Below are positions 12,801 through 23,693 of a DNA stretch of 64,000 bases, piece after piece. The notes under the pieces are model-generated. The model was not told the origin of the DNA. It made no database searches and saw only the letters and a list, made by a program, of their open reading frames with translations. The DNA is taken from contig JAOTOM010003814.1 of NCBI GenBank assembly GCA_034440615.1, positions 62,001-126,000 on the forward strand, written 5' to 3'. The position numbers and the translations under genes are program-made. Position 1 is the first letter of the stretch; the number at the start of each line of letters is the position of its first letter. This DNA is from Ashinkailepas kermadecensis (taxonomy: Eukaryota > Arthropoda > Thecostraca > Neolepadidae).

Positions 12801-14630
12801 CCATAGCAGTGTATGACATGACATGTGTTCTTGCAATGCTCAATCGAAAGGCGATGACCCCCCATCCCCTAACTACGCCCCGGCACCGCCCGGACCACCA
12901 TCTTCAACTCATCTACCAAGACGCAAACAGCCGATATCACCTGACGGTGGCAGGCTGGGCAAATTCATCCAACAACAACAACAACAACCTCAGACCTGCG
13001 TCTGTTTAGTCTGGCGCCACACCGGCGCACAGTCCAGCTTCGTTATCAGCCCGGCTGCGCCAGGCACGGATCACAGTCAGCGGCAGCCGCTCAACCCGTC
13101 GAAAAGGCTGCCGGTGGGTGCCGTATAGAGCCCGCGCTGACAACCGCACTATTTCTCTTTGCCACCTTACGCGATGTGTGTAGCCATTGTTTTCAAACCT
13201 GATGTACGGTCACTGAGGATTTCCGGTTGACGAGTGCAGGCTGTGACACATGCGAGCGAGAGAAGACTAAAACTATCGAGGGAGATGCTTGCATATTTTG
13301 CGCCAGCGGTGTACTGTGGCAGCTGGCTGGCTGATGGCCCGTGTGCTGTGTTGTAGTGTGCTCACACGATCAATGAATGTTGCCAAGAGATTGTAATACA
13401 GATGTTATGTAGGAGGTAGTGGTGATGGCTTCGTGGGCAACGGTGTGAACATAAATAAAAGACCTAAACACCTGTGTTATTTGCGAGGGAGGACGCAGCC
13501 GAACGGGTTTAACGTGAACAATCGGATAACTTTTTAAGCGTACGAGATACCCGAGCCCACACCAGCGGTACCCAGACGATGATGAGGCTTTTGAGGAGCT
13601 GGTATCTGGGTAGCTATAGGATTTACTTTATTCGAAATAGGAGTGGGTAATATAATAATTAGGCTGTGTTTTGCTCAGCACTTTACCTTGCTATTGGATC
13701 CTTGTCACGGAAAGCGTAGCCAAGTGGAGACCAGCCCCCCCCCGAGCCGCCAAAATACATTAGATGCAACGATAAACTTTGAGATAGTTACCACGCAAAC
13801 CTTGATTTTTTTAATTGTCTCATCACATTTTTGGGGGTCCGGCCCGACTTAGGAACGTTCTGGCTGCGCCATTGCTCGCCACGTAGGTTCATGGATAACA
13901 AATGCGACACACGAGTGTGCCCTTGTAGTGCCTATGGCGACAATACCTCCCTGGCTTTAGAACAGCCAGCCCTGACCGTACCACTACCACTATACCGCTC
14001 CTCTCTGGTGGCCTTCCCAGATCCTACACCTATCCACGCACCTAGGCGCTACACCCTCGTACAGGGTACGCTTTTTTGCTTTAGAACGCAGTGCTTGTTC
14101 ATCACCGCCTGAAGACGGCGTCTGCTATCGTGTATAACGCCATAGTGGGCTAATTAGGTATCAGCAAGAAATCCCACCTGGTGAAAATGTATTGGAGGAG
14201 GCCCTGGTATTAAGGGGGAAAGGTGCAGGTACATGCCATGTAGCGCACCGATCTGTTGCCTGAAAGTCTCCGTTCGACGGCGCCATGGACCGTGACGACC
14301 ACACGGCTGGCTCTGACAACACGCCCTCCGGGAACTGCGTCTGGCACTCGAGCCAGCGCAGGGCGTGATCGCCGCCGCCGTGGCGGCAGAGTGATTCATG
14401 TGGGTCGTTGCACTTGATGGCCACTAGATAGGGAAACGGCGGCGGCGATCCGGCTTACTGCGTGCGCTGCCTGCGACGCCGCCCCTCTGCCGTCCCCTCC
14501 CTCACCTGCGTGCATCACTTCGGAGGTCCGGGCACCGAGACAGAGACGGCACTGGCGCGGCAGATTAAAGGCGATCCGAGTCCTCTCAAAACTTGATCTT
14601 GCCACCTACATTCCAGCTGTCGCTACATCT
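12801..14630. other. Sequence between ORF1 and ORF2 relics
   Basis: This is where ORF2's endonuclease and N-terminal RT should be if ORF1 and ORF2 belong to one element, but I recognise neither. A 45-bp stretch around 12928-12975 (CACGGTGGCAGGCTGG-like, then CAAATTCA) recurs at 31494-31540. From about 13100 the sequence looks like ordinary non-coding DNA. Confidence 0.45.
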
Positions 14631-14639
14631 CTATCGCTA

Positions 14640-16470
14640 GTTGTTGCTCCAAAATCTTCCAACGCATGGTCAACGGACGAATCAGAGTCTACCTCGAAAG
14701 CAACGAAATCTTCTCCCCCTTCCCAAGCGGCTTTCGGTCCTGACGCGGCGTCACTGACAGCCACATTGAAATTGTTAGTTCTATACAGCGCGGTTGCATT
14801 AAAAAACATGAAACTGTCGCACTTTTTCTCGATGTTTTTCATGGGGCTACAGATCTCCCCCACAAAATCGGTCACAATGCTTTTCTCTCGGCTTGCCACA
14901 TGTATTCCATCCACCCAGCACTACGCTGTCGTGGCCAAATTATTCTCATCCAAACCACCTTCAAATATCTTGGAATCGTCCAAGACAAAAACCTCTATTT
15001 CGGCGTTCATATTACCTATCTCAAACATCACTGCGCTGAGCACCTAAATTTCCTGCGCTGTATCTCGGATCGAAACTGGGGTGCAGACAGGGCCACACTA
15101 AACAAAATGTGCATCGCCCTGATTCGTTCAATCCTGGAATACAATACGATTATCTTCGATCATATATCTTCCTCACACATCACATCACTTGAACGCATAC
15201 AAAATCACGCCATACGCCTCATCATCGGAGCACACTGCTCCACGCCCATCACCAGTCTTCGGGCTGGGGCCATTCTCCCTAGCCTCCAACACTGCAGAAC
15301 ACTCTAACTCGTTGCCGAATGATGCCTTCTAATGATGCCACATTCGGACCACAACACAGCACAATAGCCCTGTCACTCTTGCCGCATCTAGCCCCTCCCC
15401 CATTCGGCGTACCTATAGCAGAAATAAATACAACATTGGCATTCATCCAAATCAGGTCCTTACACTCGCACTGATATTCCCGGACATAACCTTCGGCAAA
15501 TTCCCCCCTGCTTCCATTTTGACAGATGAAGCAACCCAAACTCGAGTATCTATTTCGACAGCACAAAAAATACCACTCTCCCCATCGAAACTCAACTCAA
15601 ACTTTACGAACATCAAGAGGCCCTCCCACAACACACATACTTCTACACCAACGGCTCCGGTACCAGCAATGGTACGGGTATGGTGGGCCTGACACTGACC
15701 AAACGAAATTAACACCAAACCATTCGGCATACACGACAGAGTTAATGGCCATACTGACCTGCCTGCAACACATCATTGAACACCACATAACCACACTCAT
15801 CATCATCTGCACTGACTTACACTCATCCATTGAGCCCTCGCAGCCCTACACAACACCACCCATCCCACATTCAACGCTATCTGCCTCCTCTGCCATGCCA
15901 ACCACGCACGCCCCCGACTTACACAGCTCTGGATCCCCGGCCACATGGACATGAGAACGAGAGAGCAGATGGTCTTGTCCGTGAGGAAATTGACCTCCCA
16001 CCCGCTCACTGACTTCCAGTGCCCTCCCCCTCCACAGGTGACCTACTGTCCCTAGCGAACACCATGTAAAAAAGACATCTCCAGGCAGACTGGAACCACA
16101 ACACATCTCACCTACATAATATTCAACCCTTCCTTTCCGAATGACCATCATCATGCCAACATACACGTACAAAAGAGGTGGTCCTTGCCTGTTTGTGGCC
16201 AGGCTACACCATCTCCACATACGACTACCTCCTGAATAAACCTCACCATTTTCCACTTTGTCGCGTGAACGCGTTCGCTATTCCCTGGAGCATTTTTTGT
16301 TACTTCTCCGTCCCATATATAATGTACAACGTGGAGCCATTTCCGCTTACTTCGTGAAACGTCTTCAGCTGTCGTTACGCACACTTCTTGGCGATGAGCA
16401 CCCGGAGCTCCTCGAGCTGCTTTACACTTTTCTATATTGCACAAAACTGGAACAAGGCATTTTGTAACAG
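14640..16470 (+). pseudogene. I-like LINE ORF2 relic: RT, RNase H, C-terminus
   Basis: Fragments of one ORF2 polyprotein occur in order but in shifting frames. At about 14770-14910 an RT piece with ETVALFLDVF (motif A region, FLDV) and PHKIG. From about 14950 an RT thumb piece with FKYLGIVQDKNLYF, NWGADRATLNKMCIALIRS and LEYNTIIFD, to the stop at 15305. At 15635-15710 the RNase H start TYFYTNGSGTSNGTG, then AYTTELMAIL and IIICTD, then WIPGHMD/NERADGLV near 15930-15990. At about 16220-16466 the C-terminal tail with YDYLLNKPH, CP-like YNVQRGAIS and LRTLLGD. The RT catalytic YxDD segment between 14910 and 14950 is deleted. An ORF2-encoded RNase H points to the I-like group rather than Jockey or CR1. 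It is dead: stops, frameshifts and internal deletion. Confidence 0.8.
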
Positions 16471-16474
16471 AGTT

Positions 16475-17995
16475 CATATAAAATTATACGTTTGGCTGTC
16501 CCGTAACTGTAATTGAAATAATCCCGTAAGCCTACCGATAGTAAAAGTGTACCGTAAATGTAACATCACTACCGCCACTAGCTGCCGGCGAACTTCCGCG
16601 TCTCGAAGGCACTAGATCATTCCAGAACCCGGAGATGACGTACGAGGGGCGTACGCGACTCTTCAACCAATGAAAAGCCGGGGGTTTTGCCCGTGAGGGG
16701 CCGCACGTCGAGCGGCCGCCAGTCGCGACTGGACATTCAAGGCGAACGGACCTGTGTTTGACGGTCCGGCGCGCGCTAACTTCCCACCTAAATTCGGCCT
16801 CTAAATTCATAGAAAAGGCAATATCACGGCTTTCCTTCAGAGAAGAAAGTTCTGTACTACGTCTGACTGTCTCGTGTGTTCGTACGAGTGCTGCAGTGCA
16901 AATACAGGCAGTTGTAAGGACATTGGTGCTTTCACAACCGAGGTATCGAAACGCGAAGGTCATTAGGCTATCACTCAAGCCGATATAGGAACTTTCCTAC
17001 AATTTGAAGTCGAACGCTATCATCGTTTCCGCTCTTGCCTAACAAACACATATAGGTTATCTCGCAATAGATAGGCAGGTACCGATACAATGTCGCAAAA
17101 AAGCGGACCGTTTCCCCACAATTTACGCTTGGTATTTACCTTCCGGTTTTCCAAGCAGCTCCGGTTTTCTTCCTTTCGGTTTTTCCAAGCTCTAACTTCA
17201 ACATTCACCTACACATCCAAGGTTGGGCCCGGAAGCCGACGGCTTGCCCTGGGTGCCGGGCCTCTGCTTCGTTTTCAGGTCGTGGGTGGCCAGTGGAGGT
17301 CTGTTCGGAGTTCGCAATGCTGGCCACCCTTCAAATGTTCTATCGCGTGTCATGTATGTCGGTTTGTATGTCTTGCATGCCATGTATATTCCCCGTCTGT
17401 GCCACTTTCCTTGCTTGTCGGCTTCTCTCTATTTCCTCTCTTACTTGCCCGATACCGGATGCCACATATGCCGGTTTAACATAACTTTTCATAAGTGTAA
17501 CCTATCTCTGACGGTTGGCACTTCGTCGCTGCTGAAGATTTAAAAAGAAGAAGAAAATAGGGACAGCCATTGATAAAAAAGGATGATGGAGGCCGCATGT
17601 GATCAACAAGTGACAGAGAGCCGGAAGCTTGCGGACAGGAACTGGCTGTGCACTCACTTCCACACAGATTTCGACCGGAATACGCATCATGAAGCCGATT
17701 ATTGTTTACATAGGCTTGTCTCATTGACATACAAGTCAAAATGTCGGGACTGCTTGAACTTAGCCAGCCATATTTAAGACTGTCCATCACCCACTCTACT
17801 TAGCTTTGGTCAATTGTACAGCGAATTCAAATGCCGCTGCATAATTACCATTTCACCATGTATTTCTTTTCAGACTCGATGCCTGTTTCTCTGGCTGTCA
17901 TCGAGTGCACGTCCACGTACAGTGGGGCCGGCATTGGCTCGCGACGTAGCACAACCACTGAGCCCCTCCCTTTCTCCGAGCGAGGGTGAGAAAAC
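16475..17995. other. Intergenic sequence, nothing recognised
   Basis: Short open frames of up to 148 codons on both strands without family resemblance. No repeat or RNA gene seen. Confidence 0.5.
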
Positions 17996-18965
17996 CTCCG
18001 GCAGTGCGAGACTCTTCCGACTGAACCCGCCATGCGAAGTGCGTAGTACAACGCCGCATGGCGGCTACTTGGAGCTGGTTACTGCCGGGTACTTGGAGTG
18101 GGTTATTGCCGTTGGCGGCGTATCAGACCACCCCGCCGAGAGCAGCGCCACGACCGTCGGCGACGGCCGGCCGGCTGGCCGGTGTCATGGTCAGGGATGA
18201 CATCCGCCGAGGGCAGCGTCCCGTCAGGGACGCCATCCCCAGGAACAGCGCAACGGTCAGGGACGCCGTCACCAGAAGCAGCGTCGCCGTCAGGGACGCC
18301 GTCGCCAGGAGCAGCGTCACCGTCAGGGACGCCGTCACCAGGAGCAGCGTCGCCGTCAGGGACGCCGTCGCCAGGAGCAGCGTCACCGTCAGGGACGCCG
18401 TCGCCAGGAGCAGTGTCACCGTCAGGGACGCCGTCGCCAGGAGCAGCGTCACCGTCAGGGACGCGGTCACCAGAAGCAGCGTCACCATCAGGGACGCCGT
18501 CACCAGAAGCAGCGTCGCCGTCAGGGACGCCGTCACCAGAAGCAGCGTCACCGTCAGGGACGCCGTCACCAGGAGCAGCGTCACCGTCAGGGACGCCGTC
18601 ACCAGGAGCAGCGTCACCGTGAGGGACGCCGTCACCAGAAGCAGCGTCACCGTCAGGGACGCCGTCGCCAGGAGCAGCGTCACTGCGGACAGTGACGGTC
18701 GAGGCCGGCCGCAGTCACTGGACGCGCTCCGCCGTCCAGCCGGCGCGCTGGCCAGATGTCGGCGCTGCGCTCCGCCGGTGCCGGCCGCTGGGCTCCGTGG
18801 TGCGCGCGCCGAGATCGGATCGGCGCGGCCAATTTCCTGTCCATAACTCTGTCCTGAGCGGCTGTCAGTCGAACGGCACGTGCAGACGACGCGTCCGACC
18901 ATGTGCTGCGCGTCATGTGTGATATGATACGGGCGTCGCACGCCGCGTGCTGCGCACGGCACATG
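17995..18965. other. GC/CpG-rich block containing the 33-bp array
   Basis: G+C and CpG density are high on both sides of the array, ending near 18965. Long open frames on both strands follow from the unit length being a multiple of three. It may be a CpG island, but no credible start codon with splice donor was found. Confidence 0.45.
18189..18690 (+). repeat. 33-bp minisatellite, about 15 copies
   Basis: Unit CAGGGACGCCGTCACCAGGA plus GCAGCGTCACCGT. Copies differ at a few positions (ACC/GCC, AGG/AGA) and the first two units are more diverged. Read in frame it gives an 11-residue repeat RDAVTRSSVTV on plus and ASLTVTLLLVT on minus. Because 33 is divisible by three every frame stays open, so translation is unproven. 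Confidence 0.95.
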
Positions 18966-18969
18966 CGAC

Positions 18970-20450
18970 ACCGGACGCCTCCCGAATTAGTCGGCACAAC
19001 CGGAACGAGGTAAAGGAACAGAACGTAGGTGACAATTTCGTGTGGAAACTCGATTATGGCTGACTCATGTACGATTAACTTGCCTAAAATGAGAACCTAT
19101 GTAAAACCAATGAGTCAATAAATGTATCGAGAGTCATGCACCTGACGCATAATACAAAATCATGAATACATAAAGGCATGAATGTATGATGCAATCATGT
19201 ATTCATGTATTCGTGATTATTTATATCTGATAGTATAGTACAACCAGGACTGAATCCTTTTTGCCGAATTAAAAAAAAAAATGAAAACGCTTGTTTGGAG
19301 ACTAGTGAGTGAATAAATCCTTCTGTTCACTTGGGAATGCAGGCAAAAACCTACCATTTAAAAAAGCTATCGTGTTTCAATGCATTACATATCCGTGATG
19401 ATTTTATCGGTAAACCTGATCTAAGAAAAATATAAAATATAAAGTGTAAAATATAACATATAAAGTATAAGATATAAAATCCCACATCCCGCAAAAGGCT
19501 TGCTTTTGCGGGATGTGGGAGACCGGTAATAATTCCTTTGCTTTACCCAGTTTCCCACGGATGATTTGCTGAGAAGACAAATTATCGTGAGAATCAGCTA
19601 ACCGTACACCTAGTCAATTAACATCAGCGTGCACAGTTGCTGAATAAACTTGCTTGATGAGATGTGTGCCATCTGTTCCAGCAAGTTAACGCAGAACTTT
19701 ACATGTGATCACCACATAAATGTGCATCATCCAACTTAGGAAAAGAATGCCGGAATTCAAGAATCTACGGCATAACTGAGATTGGCGTGGAAGCCCATCC
19801 GGCGTCGAATGTTGACGTTGTTGATGTTGATGTTGATGTTAATGCTGAATGTTGAGATTTCAGTTTGGTTCGTCTCAGGTTAAAAATAGCATATACACGC
19901 GCACTGAAGCCGGGAATTGGAGGAAGACCCCTATAATTGCACTGCAGGGCTAGGAGAGCGACACTTAGAACTGCACTGGAACCAGGACTGAGAGGAAGAC
20001 CCTTAGAACTGTATTGAGACCAGGACTGGGAGAAAGAAAAGACCCTTATAATTGCCCTGAGGCCAGAACTGGGAGGAAGACACTCAGAACTGCACTGAGG
20101 CGAACATTGGGAGGTAGATGATTGTCTATTACCCTGTATATGTCAGTTCCAAGCATTTTCCTCACCCGATGAGAAGAAAAGTATATCGTACTCCTCCAGT
20201 TCGTTATACGTCACGACCCGTGCCCATGTTGACCATACGTGTTGACAGCTGACGCTAAGTGTAGCTGACATCCATGGAATGAACGACAGCCACCCAAGTC
20301 AGCGACATGTCAGCTGCACTGATACATGGCCGAAAAAGCCGCACAGATCCAGCGAGAATAAGAAATTGCTTCAATAATACAACATCCGCGTAGGCGGATA
20401 TCTCCAATTTGTTCTGCGCGCACTCACGTCCTGGCAGTTCAGTTTAATCA
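18970..20450. other. Intergenic, AT-rich; degenerate GAGGAAGAC repeats
   Basis: AT-rich sequence including ATATAAAATATAAAGT-like runs at 19425-19478 and a perfect hairpin at 19480-19520. At 19930-20130 about four diverged copies of a unit like ACTGAGACCAGGACTGGGAG and GAAGACCCTTAGAACTG occur, with a period of about 55 bp. No gene recognised. Confidence 0.5.
19480..19520. repeat. Perfect hairpin, 18-bp arms, 5-nt loop
   Basis: Arm TCCCACATCCCGCAAAAG (19480-19497) is exactly complementary to 19503-19520, with loop GCTTG. It is GC-rich and sits at the edge of an AT-rich simple run, so it is not a chance AT palindrome. No U-tract follows, and there is no reason to call it a terminator in a eukaryote. 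Confidence 0.9.
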
Positions 20451-20456
20451 CGACAG

Positions 20457-20720
20457 ATGGCACCAGGAGTGATTCGGTGGTTCGTCGGCGTCTCCAGCGC
20501 CAGTGTCGCATTCCTTGTCGGCTGCGTCGGCCTGCTACCTGCCTGTCATCTTGAACTGACGGCGCCGCAATTGGCATCCCACAATGTGGCTGACAGCGCA
20601 ATCATACCCTCCTCCGCCTGTCACGAAAGAAGAGCTCGCGCAGATAGCAGCCGTGTTGTGGCGCTGTGCTGTCATATGTCGCGCATGTCAAACCTTGGCC
20701 GTGTCCAGTCGGTGCATTGA
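20457..20720 (+). CDS. Unrecognised open frame with hydrophobic N-terminus
   Basis: Eighty-seven codons from ATG 20457. Residues 5-29 (VIRWFVGVSSASVAFLVGCV and following) are hydrophobic, ending near PACH, so they could be a signal peptide or anchor. The rest is Cys/Arg/Ser-rich without a recognisable domain. An arthropod-type initiator word TCAGTT lies about 20 bp upstream, but the start context (C at -3) is only fair and no clear splice donor was chosen. It could be a first exon or simply chance. It resembles no family I know. Confidence 0.2.
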   Translation: MAPGVIRWFVGVSSASVAFLVGCVGLLPACHLELTAPQLASHNVADSAIIPSSACHERRARADSSRVVALCCHMSRMSNLGRVQSVH

Positions 20721-21364
20721 TTATTGGAGTGTAGCGCGTCTCACTCCGGCTCAATGTCACGTGGCAAACATTTCTTCACATATTGCGTACGGAGACAGCG
20801 GAAATTACTCGCCGTAAATTGCTGATGCGGACTATTGGAGCGAGTCGCATGCGACGACATGTCGGTGCTCGTCCGTGTGGAACCGGCGCCGTGTGCTCAC
20901 CGAAACATCCGCGACAATATTGGGGAGTTAGGGAGAGCACCCAAGAGTTCTCCAGCGCCTATGTTGCATGTTTGTGCTTTGTTTTCATGGGTCTGATGTA
21001 TACATTAAACTATTATTGAATCGAGAACGACTTGAACACTTCACTACGGACGATAACATTTGTGCTAACGAAAACGTAATCCAAAAATCTTAACGCAACG
21101 TTAAAACTTCTCCATTTTATTTGTATTCAAGTCCTCACTAACGTATCCAAACAATATGCAACAAAAAACCTGATTCAACCTGCCAGTGCCATTAGCACTA
21201 CCACAGCGGGGGAGGGTGGGAAAGGGGTGAAGTCAGTCCCTGATTGTTCTGCGTGCCATTTCCAAGCAGTTTATACTGTAAGCCTTAAGCCTATCGACGT
21301 TTCCTCGGTATCTTTTTACACATGCCAAAAACGATCACTCTTAGTGCTACCAGACTTGTGCCCG

Positions 21365-21560
21365 ACTCAAATTTTTTTAGTCGACTCACATTTGACTCAT
21401 AGATCTTGAGATCCGATTCAACTCATGATTCATAGCAGGTCAAAATTATTTGATTCGACTCAATTCAGACTCAGAGCTCACAAAGAATGATTCAACTCAT
21501 GACTTAAACAGAAATTTGAATCGACTCAGATCCGACTCAGTGGTATCAGACTCATGAGCC
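21365..21560. repeat. Degenerate GACTCA/ATTCAACTCA repeat cluster 1
   Basis: About a dozen irregularly spaced words of the form (T)GA(C/T)TC(G/A)ACTCA, including GATTCAACTCATGA twice. A second cluster with the same words lies at 26050-26245. The core is AP-1-like (TGACTCA/TGAGTCA), but the regularity suggests a decayed simple repeat rather than an enhancer. Confidence 0.6.
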
Positions 21561-21587
21561 ATATGATTCAGTGTGCACTGCCCACAC

Positions 21588-21811
<224 letters not shown>

Positions 21812-21812
21812 T

Positions 21813-22016
21813 AATGTGATGTGAAATTGTTGGTGTAACAAAGATTATAGCAAAAATAATTTATTTGACAGACAGTTCGATGTCAACGCATCTTCATCTG
21901 TGTCTAATTAAAGAAGGGAATTAGTATTTATTTAGACCGACTAACGAAGATGCTCTAACATCGAAACATCTGTTGAATATATTATTTTTGCTACAACTTT
22001 GTTTTGATCTCACATT
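21813..22016. repeat. Imperfect snap-back repeat with hammerhead-like boxes
   Basis: The segment folds back on itself. The minus reading of about 21813-21904 aligns with the plus reading of 21932-22016, sharing GAAGATG, GACATCGAA/AACATCGAAAC, CTGT(C/T)G, AATTATTTTTGCTA, AACTTTGTT-like and CACATTA. The innermost GTCTAA (21902) pairs with TTAGAC (21932), so the arms are about 85 nt around a centre of about 25 nt. Each arm has an element like CTNATGAAGATG, a 4-6 nt loop, CATCGAAAC. That order resembles the CUGAUGA / stem II / GAAA core of hammerhead ribozymes found in Penelope-like elements and retrozymes, but both arms carry core changes (CUAACGA; GAAC). Homology to a PLE terminus is inference. 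Confidence 0.5.
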
Positions 22017-22019
22017 ATT

Positions 22020-22240
22020 TATCATTCGTCATGAACTGTAATGGTTGGTATATATATATATATACAGATAAATGCATGTACATGTACATAAAGTAATTTA
22101 CTAAAAAAACATGAACGAGGTGAATGGTTGTCAATGCATATGCAAAGCCATGAGTGCATAATACTTCAATCCACATTAGCATGATGCACAACTTTAATCA
22201 TATATACCTGACACACATCACCTAACTTCAACATAGCACC
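22020..22240. other. Intergenic, nothing recognised
   Basis: AT-rich sequence with a short TA run at about 22050-22066. No further features seen. Confidence 0.45.
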
Positions 22241-22242
22241 CA

Positions 22243-22296
22243 GGTCCTGCACTGCAATAGGTATCCGCGCATAATAAAATTGCGTTGGTTTGTTAT
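22243..22296 (-). repeat. Short dispersed repeat, partner of 25698-25750
   Basis: GGTCCTGCACTGCAAT, GGTAT and TTGCGTTGGTTTGTTAT occur here in the same order as in the reverse complement of 25698-25750. The sequences diverge beyond GTTTGTTAT. The copies lie 3.4 kb apart in opposite orientation and probably come from one transposon family. Confidence 0.7.
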
Positions 22297-22397
22297 GGGC
22301 CCCCACGAAGTTGGTTTGGTAGCGGGCTTGAAGGTTGAAGGTTTGTTGCGGGCCCTTCACCATTGGTTTACATGCAATTTTACCGACCTTCTCTACG

Positions 22398-22601
22398 CTA
22401 TCTTGCATATTTTATGGCAATATAGAGTACTTTGACGTATTCTAATTGAAAGACATATTCTTTAGCTTCAGCAAAGGGTATCCTAAATGACCCAGTAATA
22501 ATCGTCCTGCCTAGCAATGTGCCATTTCGGGCAGGCTCATCATCAAGCGCCTCCAAAATAAAATATTGTTCCCGATATTTGCAGGCTCCCTCAACCGTCA
22601 A
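22398..22601 (-). CDS. Unrecognised 67-codon open frame, coding-like
   Basis: Beginning ATG at 22601 on the minus strand, the frame gives a non-repetitive, charge-balanced sequence with stretches REQYFILEALDDEPARNG and RTIITGSFRIPFAEAKEY. That composition looks more protein-like than most frames in this window. No domain is recognised, no splice sites were fixed, and the repeat at 22243 lies just downstream. It could be an exon or transposon remnant, or it could be chance. Confidence 0.2.
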   Translation of the reverse strand: MTVEGACKYREQYFILEALDDEPARNGTLLGRTIITGSFRIPFAEAKEYVFQLEYVKVLYIAIKYAR

Positions 22602-22979
22602 TTTTACGTGTTCAAGTTGTCACCCTCGTTCAAGAGCGGAAGAAAGGAAAGTCAGTGTGGGGGGGGGGGGGGCTAAATGCGCCATAGCTTCTTCTTCCCA
22701 ATGGCAGGAGAGTTTCTGAAAGGTAACCAAAGAAGACCGCCTGAAATGGTAAGGCTACCACTGATGATGGCCTGAGCTGAGATACCCCTCGCGCAAATGA
22801 TGTCGCAGGTGCCGACGGGGACGGCTTCGGGAGCGGACACAGCAACGCACCACTAGCGATCTGATCTGGTCACTATGTGCATGACCTGCCAGCGGTCCGC
22901 GAACTGGACCGTGCACGTCTGACCCGCTGTCTGCACGATGGTCGCTGGCAGCCGGCGGCTGTGGAAGGCTGACGTCTTC

Positions 22980-23003
22980 CTATTTATTTATTTATTTATT
23001 TCA
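22980..23003. repeat. (TTTA)n microsatellite
   Basis: Five tandem TTTA units, followed on the plus strand by CACGATGTATGTCCCCCACG. A (TAAA)n run is a common LINE or SINE 3' tail, so a minus-strand retroelement end here is possible but not shown. Confidence 0.6.
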
Positions 23004-23657
23004 CGATGTATGTCCCCCACGTACAGTGGCTATTATGGACAGTCCTCTACGATTTGTTTTGGAAATCACATTTTAAAATCATATTTAGGTACTCCAACAT
23101 CCGTAGGTTTTATGTAATCCAATATCAGTGCGTTTAAGTGATTCAACATCGATAGGTTTTAGGCCGTCAAAGATCAGTAGGCTAGGTTAGGTTACATTAG
23201 TTTTTTTTATTGATAATTGTATGTTATTTTTAATTATATACCACCACATCCAAAACCCTTTCCCCACACTTCCCATATGGTGCTGAGGCGGGACAGCATG
23301 TATCCGTAGTCAAATTATTTTCTTGGACTGATTTCTTAGATAGAAGTACTTGAACTTGAAATGCTTATATCTTGAGCTTGTATCGTGTCAAATTCGTTGA
23401 AATCACATCAGAAAACACCAGAAAAGCAACATTTTGATCAAAAATGTTTGCCATTTTTACACAAATCCTTTAATTGTCGATGGAAAGAATCAACCTCAAT
23501 ATAGGCATCACTCACTTGTTATCTCATGATAACCTCTCCTTTATATATAAGTTTGAGACATTACTTAAATTACACAGGTCAGGACTTGGAGCAATCGTGC
23601 TCCAATCACCTGAACAAAACCTGTATAATGCCACACATTCCAAAATACTTTGGTTTG

Positions 23658-23693
23658 TACCAGGTGACAAATTGATATATTTGTCACCTGGTA
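23658..23693. repeat. Perfect hairpin, 15-bp arms, 6-nt loop
   Basis: TACCAGGTGACAAAT at 23658-23672 is exactly complementary to 23679-23693 around TGATAT. Same class of short-loop hairpin as at 6541 and 19480. Confidence 0.85.

Noticed and set aside
18058..18971. 262- and 282-codon frames with an 11-residue repeat
   Set aside because: They follow from a 33-bp unit lacking stops on both strands. There is no domain, and the start contexts are unremarkable.
19480..19520. Intrinsic transcription terminator or miRNA precursor
   Set aside because: No U-tract and the wrong domain of life for a terminator. An 18-bp stem is too short for a typical animal pre-miRNA.
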